30,990 nt of DNA from the IMG/VR virus record IMGVR_UViG_3300032006_000048, positions 1-30,990 of that record. The stretch is one strand, 5' to 3'. The stretch comes from a virus. Under the pieces are notes generated by a model. It did not search any database, was not told where the DNA came from, and saw only the letters and a list, made by a program, of their open reading frames with translations. Of the stretch, positions 1 to 8,900 are shown piece by piece. How positions within the stretch are numbered: position 1 is the first letter of the stretch; every line of letters starts with the position of its first letter. Position numbers and translations under genes: made by a program.

Positions 1-113
1 CTAATTTCTTCTAAAGCTACTTTATGTTTTTGGTCAGATATAGCTCTTCTACGATTCATATATCCGCCAACAAGTTTTCCACCTATATTTAAAAGTGTTC
101 CTATTGGTAGCAT
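1..113 (-). CDS. Small unknown protein, C-terminus cut by window edge
   Basis: This is the last gene of the window in transcription order, and it runs off the left edge with no stop in its 37 visible codons. It starts at ATG 113-111, with AAGGAG about 10 nt upstream. The protein begins MLPIGTLLNIGGKLVGGYMN, a glycine-rich weakly hydrophobic stretch, followed by a charged stretch (RRAISDQKHK, then VALEEI). It lies 25 nt after the preceding small gene and downstream of the tail-fibre cluster, where T7-like phages often carry lysis or packaging genes. The hydrophobic stretch is too short and glycine-rich to be called a holin. The function is not recognised. Confidence 0.6.
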   Translation of the reverse strand, partial: MLPIGTLLNIGGKLVGGYMNRRRAISDQKHKVALEEI

Positions 114-138
114 CTTGTTGTTACTCCTTATTTATTTA

Positions 139-366
139 TTATAAAACTACAGTGTTAGCTTCTTCTTCAGTTAATGCTTCTCCTGCAATTAACTTTGCTT
201 TAGCACTAGCTTTTAAATCTGCTTTAGCTTGTTTTTTTTCTGCTTGTTCTGCTTCACTAGCTTCATTAGCAACTTTCATATTTTGTAATTCAGTTTCTTC
301 TGCTGAAGTTAAATCTCTAACTTCTTTTTCGCCAGTTAAAACGTTTACAATTTCTTTTTTTGTCAT
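139..366 (-). CDS. Small charged alanine/glutamate-rich unknown protein
   Basis: This 75-residue protein begins MTKKEIVNVLTGEKEV and is dominated by A, E and K from about residue 20 to 70. It has no cysteine, no signal peptide and no membrane segment, and it is probably largely helical or coiled coil. It ends in an EALTEEEANTVVL-type tail. A purine-rich AAAAAGGGA lies before the ATG as a weak ribosome site. The gene lies 19 nt after the fibre-associated gene at 386-1246 and has the same orientation and codon use as its neighbours. Small acidic proteins beside fibre genes can be assembly chaperones, but nothing here proves that role. Confidence 0.65.
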   Translation of the reverse strand: MTKKEIVNVLTGEKEVRDLTSAEETELQNMKVANEASEAEQAEKKQAKADLKASAKAKLIAGEALTEEEANTVVL

Positions 367-385
367 TTTATTTTATCCCTTTTTA

Positions 386-1246
386 TTAATGTTTATATCC
401 AAGAATACGAATAAATCCTGATGTAATGTTTCCACCACTTGCAAAACTAAAATCAAATTTAGTAAAGTTATTAGATTCATCGTTATTATTACCTGATGTT
501 TCATATGCGTAAGTATAACCATTAGAAGAACGCATAATTGATTTTTGAGTAAACCATCTTTTTCTTGAAGTTTTATATGGGTTAAACATTGTTATTTCTC
601 CCGCTATACTTCTTTCTTGAGTTTGACCTACATTTTCAAAAGCAGGTTGTGCGTGAGTTTGGTTCATATTATCTGCATAAGAATGATTTTCACTACTTCC
701 TTCGTCAGTATATGCTTGTTGGGAAACCATATCATAATTTCCGTGTGAAGCGTCTGAACTATCTAAATATCTCCATTGAAATCTTTCATTTGACGCACAA
801 GTAAAATTACCAAAATAACATTTATAAACATCATAGTCATTAGAAAAGACACTAGATAATGTGACAGATGCTACATTAGTAGACCAATCCCAAGAACCTA
901 CTTTTACTACATCACTAGAAACTGTTTCCCAAGATAAAACTCCACCACTTGTATTTTGTAAATATTTATTAGAAGCAGGTTTTGCTAATCTTTGTAATCC
1001 ACTTCCATCTCTATATAAGATGTCACCTTGTGTAGTAATTGTAGTACCTACATCAGTTCCATCTGTTCCTTTAGCCGCTAACTTTGTCCAATAGGTAGCA
1101 TTAGACGTTGCGTTACCAGTTGAAGCAAGTATACAAATGAAAGTTTCGTTTCCTGACGTTACTATGTCATCAACTACATAAGCAGTTCCACCTGCGTATG
1201 CTCCTCTGAATACTGGCTTGATTCTACCTAAATTTAATGTTGCCAT
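386..1246 (-). CDS. Tail-fibre-associated adhesin with carbohydrate-binding-like N-terminus
   Basis: This 286-residue protein is probably a virion surface or receptor-binding component. Residues 1-60 (MATLNLGRIKPVFRGAY, then AYVVDDIVTSGNETFICI and a YW pair) resemble the short chitin-binding-type (CBM5/12-like) module that heads many marine phage fibre proteins. A linker with GDILYRDGSGLQRLAKPA at about 94-112 is of a kind common in such fibres. The C-terminal 170 residues are rich in S, N, Y, W and F with no membrane segment and look like a beta-rich tip. AGGAG precedes the ATG. It is the fifth fibre-like gene in a row (5946 to 386). The receptor is unknown, and the CBM comparison is from memory. 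Confidence 0.6.
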   Translation of the reverse strand: MATLNLGRIKPVFRGAYAGGTAYVVDDIVTSGNETFICILASTGNATSNATYWTKLAAKGTDGTDVGTTITTQGDILYRDGSGLQRLAKPASNKYLQNTSGGVLSWETVSSDVVKVGSWDWSTNVASVTLSSVFSNDYDVYKCYFGNFTCASNERFQWRYLDSSDASHGNYDMVSQQAYTDEGSSENHSYADNMNQTHAQPAFENVGQTQERSIAGEITMFNPYKTSRKRWFTQKSIMRSSNGYTYAYETSGNNNDESNNFTKFDFSFASGGNITSGFIRILGYKH

Positions 1247-1276
1247 TATTGTTTTCTCCTATTTATTTATTATTGA

Positions 1277-1594
1277 TTAGACTGTTACGTTTAAGTTGCC
1301 ATTGGCATCTACAGTAAACGAAAGTCCTCGTTTTCCGACAAAACTTTCAGTATATAAATCTGATTGAGTCCCATCATTTGTTGCTACAGACAAATCGTCT
1401 GCACCATTTGTATAATGAACAATAAGGTCTTCTTTTTGAGAACCTGTACCATTCGTTTTTACAAATCCATATAAATCTGAAGAACCTGCGTCTCCAAATG
1501 TTAATTCTGTTCCACCTGCATTAACTACAACTGCTTTTTCTGCGTTTGCACTTAAATTAGATACTATGTCTGCTAAATCTCTACATTTTGTCAT
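1277..1594 (-). CDS. Short fibre-cluster protein, probable tail-fibre accessory
   Basis: This 105-residue protein starts MTKCRDLADIVSNLSANAEK and continues as a glycine-, aspartate- and threonine-rich beta-type sequence (VVNAGGTELTFGDAGSS) ending LSFTVDANGNLNVTV. It has no membrane segment or signal peptide. GAGG lies about 5 nt before the ATG. Only 2 nt separate it from the adhesin gene at 1597-2652, and 30 nt separate it from the next. Its composition matches the fibre proteins around it, so a structural or trimerisation accessory role is likely. No named domain is recognised. Confidence 0.55.
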   Translation of the reverse strand: MTKCRDLADIVSNLSANAEKAVVVNAGGTELTFGDAGSSDLYGFVKTNGTGSQKEDLIVHYTNGADDLSVATNDGTQSDLYTESFVGKRGLSFTVDANGNLNVTV

Positions 1595-1596
1595 AA

Positions 1597-2652
1597 TTAC
1601 CTCGCTGTGCAGGGTACATTATTTGACCCCACCATTGTTTGACCAAATGCCATATAAATATAAGTTCCACCACTTTCATTATGATTTGAATGTGTCATTC
1701 TTAATTTAAAACCATTAGATAATAATTCTGATTGAGTATTACTATCTGGTGATGTTTCAGCATTTGTATTGTTTGCATATAAATCTCTCCATTGACCATT
1801 AAAATCTCTTTTATTATCTCTAATCATCCAATCAGCAGTACCACTTACTTTTTTAGTCATAACAAAATTTGGTTTAAATCCTGTATAAATAAATGTTCCA
1901 TCAGCATTACCATTACCAGTATAAGAACCAAACTTGCTATAACCAGTTTTTTCTGCGAAGCAGTAAGCAACATAAGCTTCGCCACTTCCATTTACTGTTG
2001 TATGAGAACCATTCAAATAAAATACTGAATTAGTTGGTTTTGTATCATCAAAGTTATCTGCTGTTGCTTTTGCGGCAGTTGTATTTAAAATTACTTTATG
2101 TTGCCAAGTAGTTGAATCTAAAAAATCTCCATTAACTACCCAATCGTGTGAACCTGATGTACTTTTTATTATAATAACATTTGGTGCTACTCCTAATCCG
2201 TGACCAAAATTGGTATTAGTTCCTGTTCCATTATATTTTACTATACTGAAACCTGCTGTAGTATTTGCTGAAACTGTTGTTGCAGTTGCTCCATCTGAAT
2301 TAGCTGAACCTGCTCCATTTGCTTTCCAGTTCCAAGATACTTGGCTTGAGCCATTTTCATTTAATCCTAAACTTGAACTATCTGCTTCTAAAGTAAAACC
2401 ATCAGAATCAAAACTATCAAATCCATCAGTAGAACCTGCTGTATATTCTTCATCAGTGGCATCACTTCTTAATCTACTTTTAACTCCTCTAACTGCATCT
2501 GCTAAATAATGGTGTCTAGTACTATCCCTATCTTTGACCCATATAAAATCAGGTTGATGTCCAACACCTGTAATTGCTTGTGTAGAACCGTTTCCAGTAT
2601 AAAGTTTAGTATTAAAATAATCTGTAGATTTATTAATTGTAGTATATGCCAT
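1597..2652 (-). CDS. Tail-fibre adhesin of the DUF7483 type with three internal repeats
   Basis: This 351-residue protein is probably a receptor-binding or decoration component of the tail. Three diverged copies of one module are visible at about residues 16-110, 135-232 and 241-337. Each begins with a GNG or NGTG turn, runs into a PDFIWVK, PNVIIIK or PNFVMTK strand, then a W and a loop, and closes with an aromatic strand (QVSWNWK, YVAYCFAE, YIYMAFGQ). The end MVGSNNVPCTAR is a tail I associate with DUF7483 fibre proteins of marine phages. The gene lies 1 nt after the LamG/SPRY-like gene and 2 nt before the next. No strong Shine-Dalgarno is visible, so translation may be coupled to the gene upstream. 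Confidence 0.65.
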   Translation of the reverse strand: MAYTTINKSTDYFNTKLYTGNGSTQAITGVGHQPDFIWVKDRDSTRHHYLADAVRGVKSRLRSDATDEEYTAGSTDGFDSFDSDGFTLEADSSSLGLNENGSSQVSWNWKANGAGSANSDGATATTVSANTTAGFSIVKYNGTGTNTNFGHGLGVAPNVIIIKSTSGSHDWVVNGDFLDSTTWQHKVILNTTAAKATADNFDDTKPTNSVFYLNGSHTTVNGSGEAYVAYCFAEKTGYSKFGSYTGNGNADGTFIYTGFKPNFVMTKKVSGTADWMIRDNKRDFNGQWRDLYANNTNAETSPDSNTQSELLSNGFKLRMTHSNHNESGGTYIYMAFGQTMVGSNNVPCTAR

Positions 2653-2653
2653 A

Positions 2654-3997
2654 TTATTCGTTTAACCCCTTTGTTGATAAAGCCGTGTACCCACTTGGTA
2701 CATCATATTCAAATTTTCCTATGCCTGATGCGTTAGTTCCCTCAGAAGATATTGCAGTTGTTCCGAAGTAGCCATTGCCGAAGTTTGCCGACCAATTAGC
2801 ATTTTGACCTGCCGCCGCATCACCACATTCAAAAAAGAACTCATCATAAATATCTGTTTGTAATGTTATATAACTTGATGGTGAAGTACCTGTCCAAGTT
2901 GATGCACCATTCCACCAACCACCATTTTTAGAAAAATATACTCTGCCATTATCCATATCTAAAGCTACACCAATAATGTCATTAACTGTGAAATTGTTGT
3001 GTTGAGATGTGGCGGTAAATGCAGTACCACCTGATGTGTAATAGTTTAAGCCATTATTATTTCTTATTCCAAAATTTCCTGTTTGAGCAACAATAGCAGA
3101 AGTTGGTCTAACTAATCCTGTCACACCAATAACACTTTCACCACTAGCACCCTCAGCAATTAGTTTAAATTCAGCATAAAATTTTCCTGTTTTAGTTCCT
3201 AATGTGCTTACACCTGCAATATAATTTGCATTAGTAGATTGTGCTGTTGTATTTCCGTTAGACATTGTAGCACCTGTATTATATAAAGGATTAAATGTAG
3301 CAAAAACATTGCTTGGACAATCTTCTGTTTTTGTAAGTGTACCAGTTACTGCAAAGTTATTTCCTTTACCACTGTCATCATTAACTGAATTATCATCTTT
3401 CAACATAAAATAACCACTATTTCCATAATCTGAAATTGTTGGTGATGTATTTATTTTCCATTCGCCAGTTGTTGCATCTGTTGAACCAAAGTCTGTATAA
3501 GGTAAAGCTAGACCATCTACATAATGAACGTGAGACATTATTCCATCAAAACCATTAGCAACACTATCGGCATTACTACCAAGTGCTACTAAACAACCTG
3601 AAGCACCTGCAAATCCTAAAGTATCATTTTGACTAATAATAGTACCACTTCCACTACCACTTAAAGTTTCAAGAACTCCATTGATATGAACTTGAAATCT
3701 ATCGCTTTCACTTGCTTGTGTACTATCTGCTTTAATATGAATGTGATACCACCCAAAAGTATCCCTAAATACTCTTGTTGAATAGACATTAGTTTGTTCA
3801 GAACCCCCATATTTATCATAGAAAAATAATTTATCAGCACCTTCAAGCATAACATATCCTCTATTATTGCTATCAAGATAATTATATACAAGAACTTGAC
3901 CATTAGTTATTGTTCCTCTTTTTATCCAAGCAGACCAAGTATATTTATTAGTTGATGTAGGTGTTTCCTGTGTTCTTAAAAGTTGTGTGCTAGCCAT
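2654..3997 (-). CDS. Adhesin with LamG-like and SPRY-like domains
   Basis: This 447-residue protein probably binds a cell-surface glycan or protein during adsorption. Residues about 18-175 show a LamG/concanavalin-like pattern: KYTWSAWIKRG, a GWYHIHIKAD strand, HINGVLE, and FDGIMSHVHYVDG. A linker follows (DYGNSGYFMLKDDNSVNDDS). Residues about 260-420 resemble a SPRY/B30.2 fold, with KFYAEFKL and the telltale GVALDMDNGRVYFSKNG. Two concanavalin-type folds in tandem are usual in marine phage host-recognition proteins. The start is fixed by a TAATG overlap with the stop of the upstream fibre gene at 3997. Fold assignments rest on motif recognition only. Confidence 0.65.
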   Translation of the reverse strand: MASTQLLRTQETPTSTNKYTWSAWIKRGTITNGQVLVYNYLDSNNRGYVMLEGADKLFFYDKYGGSEQTNVYSTRVFRDTFGWYHIHIKADSTQASESDRFQVHINGVLETLSGSGSGTIISQNDTLGFAGASGCLVALGSNADSVANGFDGIMSHVHYVDGLALPYTDFGSTDATTGEWKINTSPTISDYGNSGYFMLKDDNSVNDDSGKGNNFAVTGTLTKTEDCPSNVFATFNPLYNTGATMSNGNTTAQSTNANYIAGVSTLGTKTGKFYAEFKLIAEGASGESVIGVTGLVRPTSAIVAQTGNFGIRNNNGLNYYTSGGTAFTATSQHNNFTVNDIIGVALDMDNGRVYFSKNGGWWNGASTWTGTSPSSYITLQTDIYDEFFFECGDAAAGQNANWSANFGNGYFGTTAISSEGTNASGIGKFEYDVPSGYTALSTKGLNE

Positions 3998-5946
3998 TAG
4001 TTAAATTGTCCTCCACCTGTTGAACCGAATGTTGAAGATAAACTAAAAGTTCTATCTGTAGTTTGATTTTCAGCATCAGTTGCTCTGATTGTAAAATTGT
4101 AAGTTGTTGGTGTTGTTGAACTACCACCAAAATCGGAAGTAGTGATTGCTCCTGTTGAACTGTTTAAAGCACAATTCGCTTGTGAAGCATTTGTTAATAC
4201 GTTTGTTGTTTCAGAATAAGTAATTGCACTATCTGAACTTGCAGATAATGTAGAAACTGTTCCTGAGAAATTTCCTGCTATAGAACCTAAAGACCCTGCA
4301 CTTGTAGACCAAGTAGGTGCATCTGAAACTGTTAAAATATTTGTACCTGAAAGTGTTGCATTACCATCAGGATTTTCTACTCTAATTTTATATTGTGCAT
4401 CTACAGTTAAAGTAAAGTTAGCTGTAATTGAAGTTGCACTTGTGTAAGAAACACTGTTTGCTAAATACCATATTCCTGTAGAAGTATTTAATGCCCAAAC
4501 CTGTGGTATTGAAGTAAAGTTAGTTCCTGCAATAACGACATTAGTTGCGTCATTAGTAATTGTACTTGGTGTGCAAGAAGTTGCTGTTGGTTTAGTTTCC
4601 CCAACTGTGACTGAGCCACCTAAAGCTACTGCCGAACCATTAATTGTAATACTGTTGTTTGCTAATTTATCATTAGCGATTGAACCATCTAATTTAGCAT
4701 TTGTAATACTTGGTATTCTATCTAAGTTAAGTGTTCCTGAAGTAATTGAACTTGCCGCTATTGAAGCCGCAGAAAATGTACCATAAGCAACAACATCTAC
4801 AACATCTCCCGCTGCTAAGTTATTTGCAAAGACTACAGAATTTCCTGAAGAAACAGTCACGTCTCCTGTGTATGAACCTGAAGAATTAGATAATCTAACT
4901 CCATTTAAGTAGACATCTACAAATCCTGCATCATAAGCAAGTGTGTCGCCTTTTGCGTCTGCTCCTGATACTGAATTTGGTGTGCCTGTAATATTGTAAG
5001 TGTATCTTTGTGCAGTTCCATTAACGGTGCTACCTGCTGCTGCCCAACCTGAAGATTTGTAAACTTTTAATTCATTTGCAGTCGTATCAAAATATAAATC
5101 TCCTACATCTAAAGAACTCGCAGGTGCAGAACTCGATACTCTGTATCTATCGTTAAAAGAATTAACTCCTGATAAATTTGTAGAAACATTTGATACTGCT
5201 GTAATATTATCTGAAACTGTATTAATTTTAGTTTGATCTGAAGCAGTAGGAGAAACATAATTCCAAGTAGTTGTACCTAAATCATATACTTTCATACGAT
5301 TATCAGTCGTATTAAAATAAAGTGATCCATCTGCTAAAGCATCTCCATCATTATCTACTGATGGATCAGATGATTTACTTCCTAAATAATCATCATCAAA
5401 AGTATCTAAAGCCGCTTCTGCCGCTGTTTTTGCAGTTTCGGCAGCATTTTTGTAAGTTAAGGCATTAGCTTCTGAAGCTGCTGCCGCTGTCGCTGATCCA
5501 GCAACAGTATCAACATACGCTTTAGTTGCAGCATCATTAGTGCCTGTTGGTGTTGCAACATTTATAATTCTTTTACTTGTAGCGTCCCATAAATCACTAG
5601 CATCTAAATTTAAAGTATTTTCTGTGACATCAATAGCTTCTTGTGCCATATAGAAAGTTTGGTTTCCATCTTGGTCAAGAGTAGCTTCCGTTAAAGTAGA
5701 GCCATCTTGATAATCTGTTAATCTTGCTGTTCTATTTGACGACCTAGTAAATTTAATAGTCGTTGAAGCTGCTGGAGCAGATACAAATTGAATTGTTGAA
5801 GAAGTTGGAAACGTATAATCTGTTGTTAAAGTTTTTGTTGTTCCATCAACAGTCACAACAACGTGAGCTTTTTCAATGTAAGGGAAAGTCACACTAAAAG
5901 TGGTAGTGCTACCATTACCTGTATAAGTATCTATTGCATACGCCAT
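3997..5946 (-). CDS. Tail fibre protein, T7 gp17-like N-terminus
   Basis: This 649-residue protein is the probable fibre that anchors to the tail and recognises the host. Residues 1-150 match the T7 fibre attachment domain pattern: an IDTYTGNGSTTTFSVTFPY opening, FVSAPAASTTIKFTRSSN, LDQDGNQTFYMAQEAID, and TGTNDAATKAYVD. An alanine-rich coiled coil follows at about 150-190. Two copies of a short repeat come next (GSLYFNTTDNRMKVYDLGT and GDLYFDTTANELKVYKSSG). The C-terminal part has an IPT/TIG-like stretch (TNVVIAGTNFTSIPQVW) and an Ig/cadherin-like stretch ending NFTIRATDAENQ. T7 gp17 is about 553 residues. AGGA lies about 12 nt before the ATG, 3 nt after the gp16-like gene. Confidence 0.8.
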   Translation of the reverse strand: MAYAIDTYTGNGSTTTFSVTFPYIEKAHVVVTVDGTTKTLTTDYTFPTSSTIQFVSAPAASTTIKFTRSSNRTARLTDYQDGSTLTEATLDQDGNQTFYMAQEAIDVTENTLNLDASDLWDATSKRIINVATPTGTNDAATKAYVDTVAGSATAAAASEANALTYKNAAETAKTAAEAALDTFDDDYLGSKSSDPSVDNDGDALADGSLYFNTTDNRMKVYDLGTTTWNYVSPTASDQTKINTVSDNITAVSNVSTNLSGVNSFNDRYRVSSSAPASSLDVGDLYFDTTANELKVYKSSGWAAAGSTVNGTAQRYTYNITGTPNSVSGADAKGDTLAYDAGFVDVYLNGVRLSNSSGSYTGDVTVSSGNSVVFANNLAAGDVVDVVAYGTFSAASIAASSITSGTLNLDRIPSITNAKLDGSIANDKLANNSITINGSAVALGGSVTVGETKPTATSCTPSTITNDATNVVIAGTNFTSIPQVWALNTSTGIWYLANSVSYTSATSITANFTLTVDAQYKIRVENPDGNATLSGTNILTVSDAPTWSTSAGSLGSIAGNFSGTVSTLSASSDSAITYSETTNVLTNASQANCALNSSTGAITTSDFGGSSTTPTTYNFTIRATDAENQTTDRTFSLSSTFGSTGGGQFN

Positions 5947-5949
5947 ATT

Positions 5950-8900
5950 TTAATATAATCCTATTTTACCTTTATCAGGGAGACCTGAGTGATCCCTAAT
6001 AAAATTAAGTGTTTGATTTACTCCATATAAGTTTTGATATGGAAGAAGTCTCATAATTCTATTTAAGTCGTGTTTACTAAAGTTATAATCTGAATTAAAT
6101 AAAGACTTTACAACTGAACCACCAACTCCTAATACTTTTTCTCCTAAATCATAAGTTGGATTACCAGTAATTAAATTCATTTCTTGACCAGATGATCTAG
6201 TATTAAATCTATATTCAGGTGCTATTTGCCCTAACATTAAATCCATAAATGGAGGCATTACAGATGACCACCCTGCTCTTTGGAAAGCTGCCATACCAAC
6301 TTTAGTATAATCACCTTTTTCTCCTAGTTTCTTTTTAAGATATGCTTTCTTTTCACTAGGACTCATTCCAATAGTATTAAAGTGTGCCTGAGCTACATAA
6401 GCCGATCCACCAATCATCATTGTATAAGCAAACATTGAGAAAGTTTGAAAATCTCCCATAGCTACATTGTGTAGAAATTGCTTATTCCAAGCAGTCATTA
6501 TAAACTGTCTAAATTGAGACATTGATTTTCCATAAGCATTGTCAGAGAAAAATCTACTTGTGTCTCCAATCATATTATATTGGACAGATCGTTTAGTATA
6601 TCTATTTACTGCAATACCAAACTTTTTAACTAAATTTTGATCTTTAAAATTAACAAAATCAAATTTTAAAACTCGTCTACCTAATGCAGTTGTTTCTGTT
6701 ATTACATTAGGACTATTAAATTCTTTTGCTAAAGCTATTAAATCATTATCGTCTAAACCTAAAACTCTATATCTATTTAATCTTCCTTTAGATATTTCTT
6801 TAATCATTGTTCCCTTTTTAGAAACATCAATTAAATCTTCAGCTAATCTATGGACAAAAAGTCTCATAGCTATTCTTCTTTGATTTCTGTCAATACCAAT
6901 TAAACCTGATGCGTGTCCTGTGACTTTTTCTGCTGCATTTTGAACAGGTTTAGATACAAGACTTTTTTTAGTTGTATCTAATTGGGAAACACCTCTATCT
7001 AAAACATCATAAGCTTGATATTGTCTATAAAGATAATCGTCCCCATTAGAAGAACCAATAATTGCCATATCTTTGTAGAATGTATCATCAACTTTTCCCT
7101 CTTGGGCATTACTAATTAATCTTCTAAAAATTGGAATTTCATTTAATAAAACTCTAAAACCTTGTTGGGATACAGCTACTCCATATTCAGGGAGCTGTGC
7201 AATACCAACTTGATTTAAAACTCTAACAAAATTAAATCTTCTTAAATCTCTTAACCATTTATTCATACCAACAGTAGGGTCTCCTGCTTCTGTTGATCTA
7301 CCCATAAGATTATTAAAGAAACTTTCTATTGTATCTTTTTCTTCTTGGGCTATAAATTTACCACCTGCTTTTCTTTGAGTTAGATTTTTTAATTTTTTAA
7401 ACTCTCCAACTGCTTCAGGGTCTCTATAAACAGTATCAATATCATTAAATAATTCGTTTTTATATTTTAACCAAGCATTTCTACTTTTTATATTAATTCT
7501 ATCTGCTAAAGAATACCACCCTGCCATTTCATTTGTATATGAATGCCAAAGTAAATCTACATCATTTTCAAATATTTCATCTAATCTAACTTTTTGACCT
7601 TTAATTGTAGCTTCAAAGTTTTCATCTAATCTAATTCTTTCTTTAAATCTACCAGAAGTAAGAACATCAATTTGATTTCTTAAACCATCAAATAAAGTAT
7701 CTCTTTGTGATTTGTTTAAATTAGAAAATACATCATCAATATATTCTCTTAACATTTCTGGATTTTTAATTTTGATAAGTTGTTCAATATCAAAACCACC
7801 CATACGACTATTATATTTTGCAGCTTTCACTATCATTTGTGCCATAGCTCTAGCTTTAGTCACAGATATTTTAGTTGTTTTTTCTTTACCTGTTTTTGGA
7901 TTTATTTCTCCAGTTTTAACTTTAACTTCCCCACCTTTTGAAATAGGATTATCTAATCTATTTATTAAAGGTTGTTGTTTAGCTATCGCTTGGGTTAATA
8001 AATCTTCGATACCATCTTCACCAATTCTTCTTTCCAATGCTAAGAAACTTTCAAAACTAACCTTTCGTGGTACATAAAATCTACCTGTGTTTTGTGCTAA
8101 ATCCTCAGCTCCCTCAACACCTGCTTCTTTTAAAAGTTTAGCCCATAATTGAAAACCATCGGCATAAGCATTAGCAGCTTTTACAATATTAACATCTTTT
8201 AATAATAGTTCTTCTGCATTAGTTAATTTAAATTTCTTTTCTCGTTTACTAAGTGCTATTATAGCTCTCTTAGTGTCGTGCATAAATCTTGTTTTAAGAC
8301 CAAATTGAAAAAATCCTCTAACCCCACCATATCCTTTTTCTTTTAGATATGCTTTCATAGCTTCGCCTACATTTCCATAGACGGTATTGTGAGCTTGCAT
8401 AACTACTTGATCTCTAGCCATTTCAACTGTTGTATCTTGTTTTGCAGCTTGTCCAGTTTTTAAGTCTTTATAACCAACAGCATCTTCCATTGATTTAAAA
8501 TTAAATAATCTTGCTTTCTTTGATAGACTTGTTCCTAGAGTTCCTGATCTAGTCATACTAAATCCAAAGAAAGGAATATTTCTTAATTTTGGAAAGAATA
8601 ATTCTACATTATCAATTAATGAAGTATCATTTAAATCTTTTTCTAGTTTCTTGTTTTTCTGAGACGGTTTAGTATTTTTAAATACCGTATTTTCTGCTTG
8701 TTTAGTTGGTGTTAATCCATTTTCAATAAGGTCTGCTTTTTGAGTTGCACTCGCAATATTCCTTAGGTTTTTAGCAGTTAAAGCCGATATTCCCCCTCCA
8801 AGAGTGCCACCTAAAGCAGATGCAATTAGTATATCATTTAAACCCATTGATGGGTTATTTAGGGCTATTGGACTATATAAAGCTCCCTCCATAGTACCAT

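Noticed and set aside
7712-8077. Plus-strand open frames, the longest in the middle of the gp16-like gene
   Set aside because: They lie wholly opposite well-supported minus-strand genes, lack ribosome sites and domain signatures, and have odd composition; they are antisense shadows.
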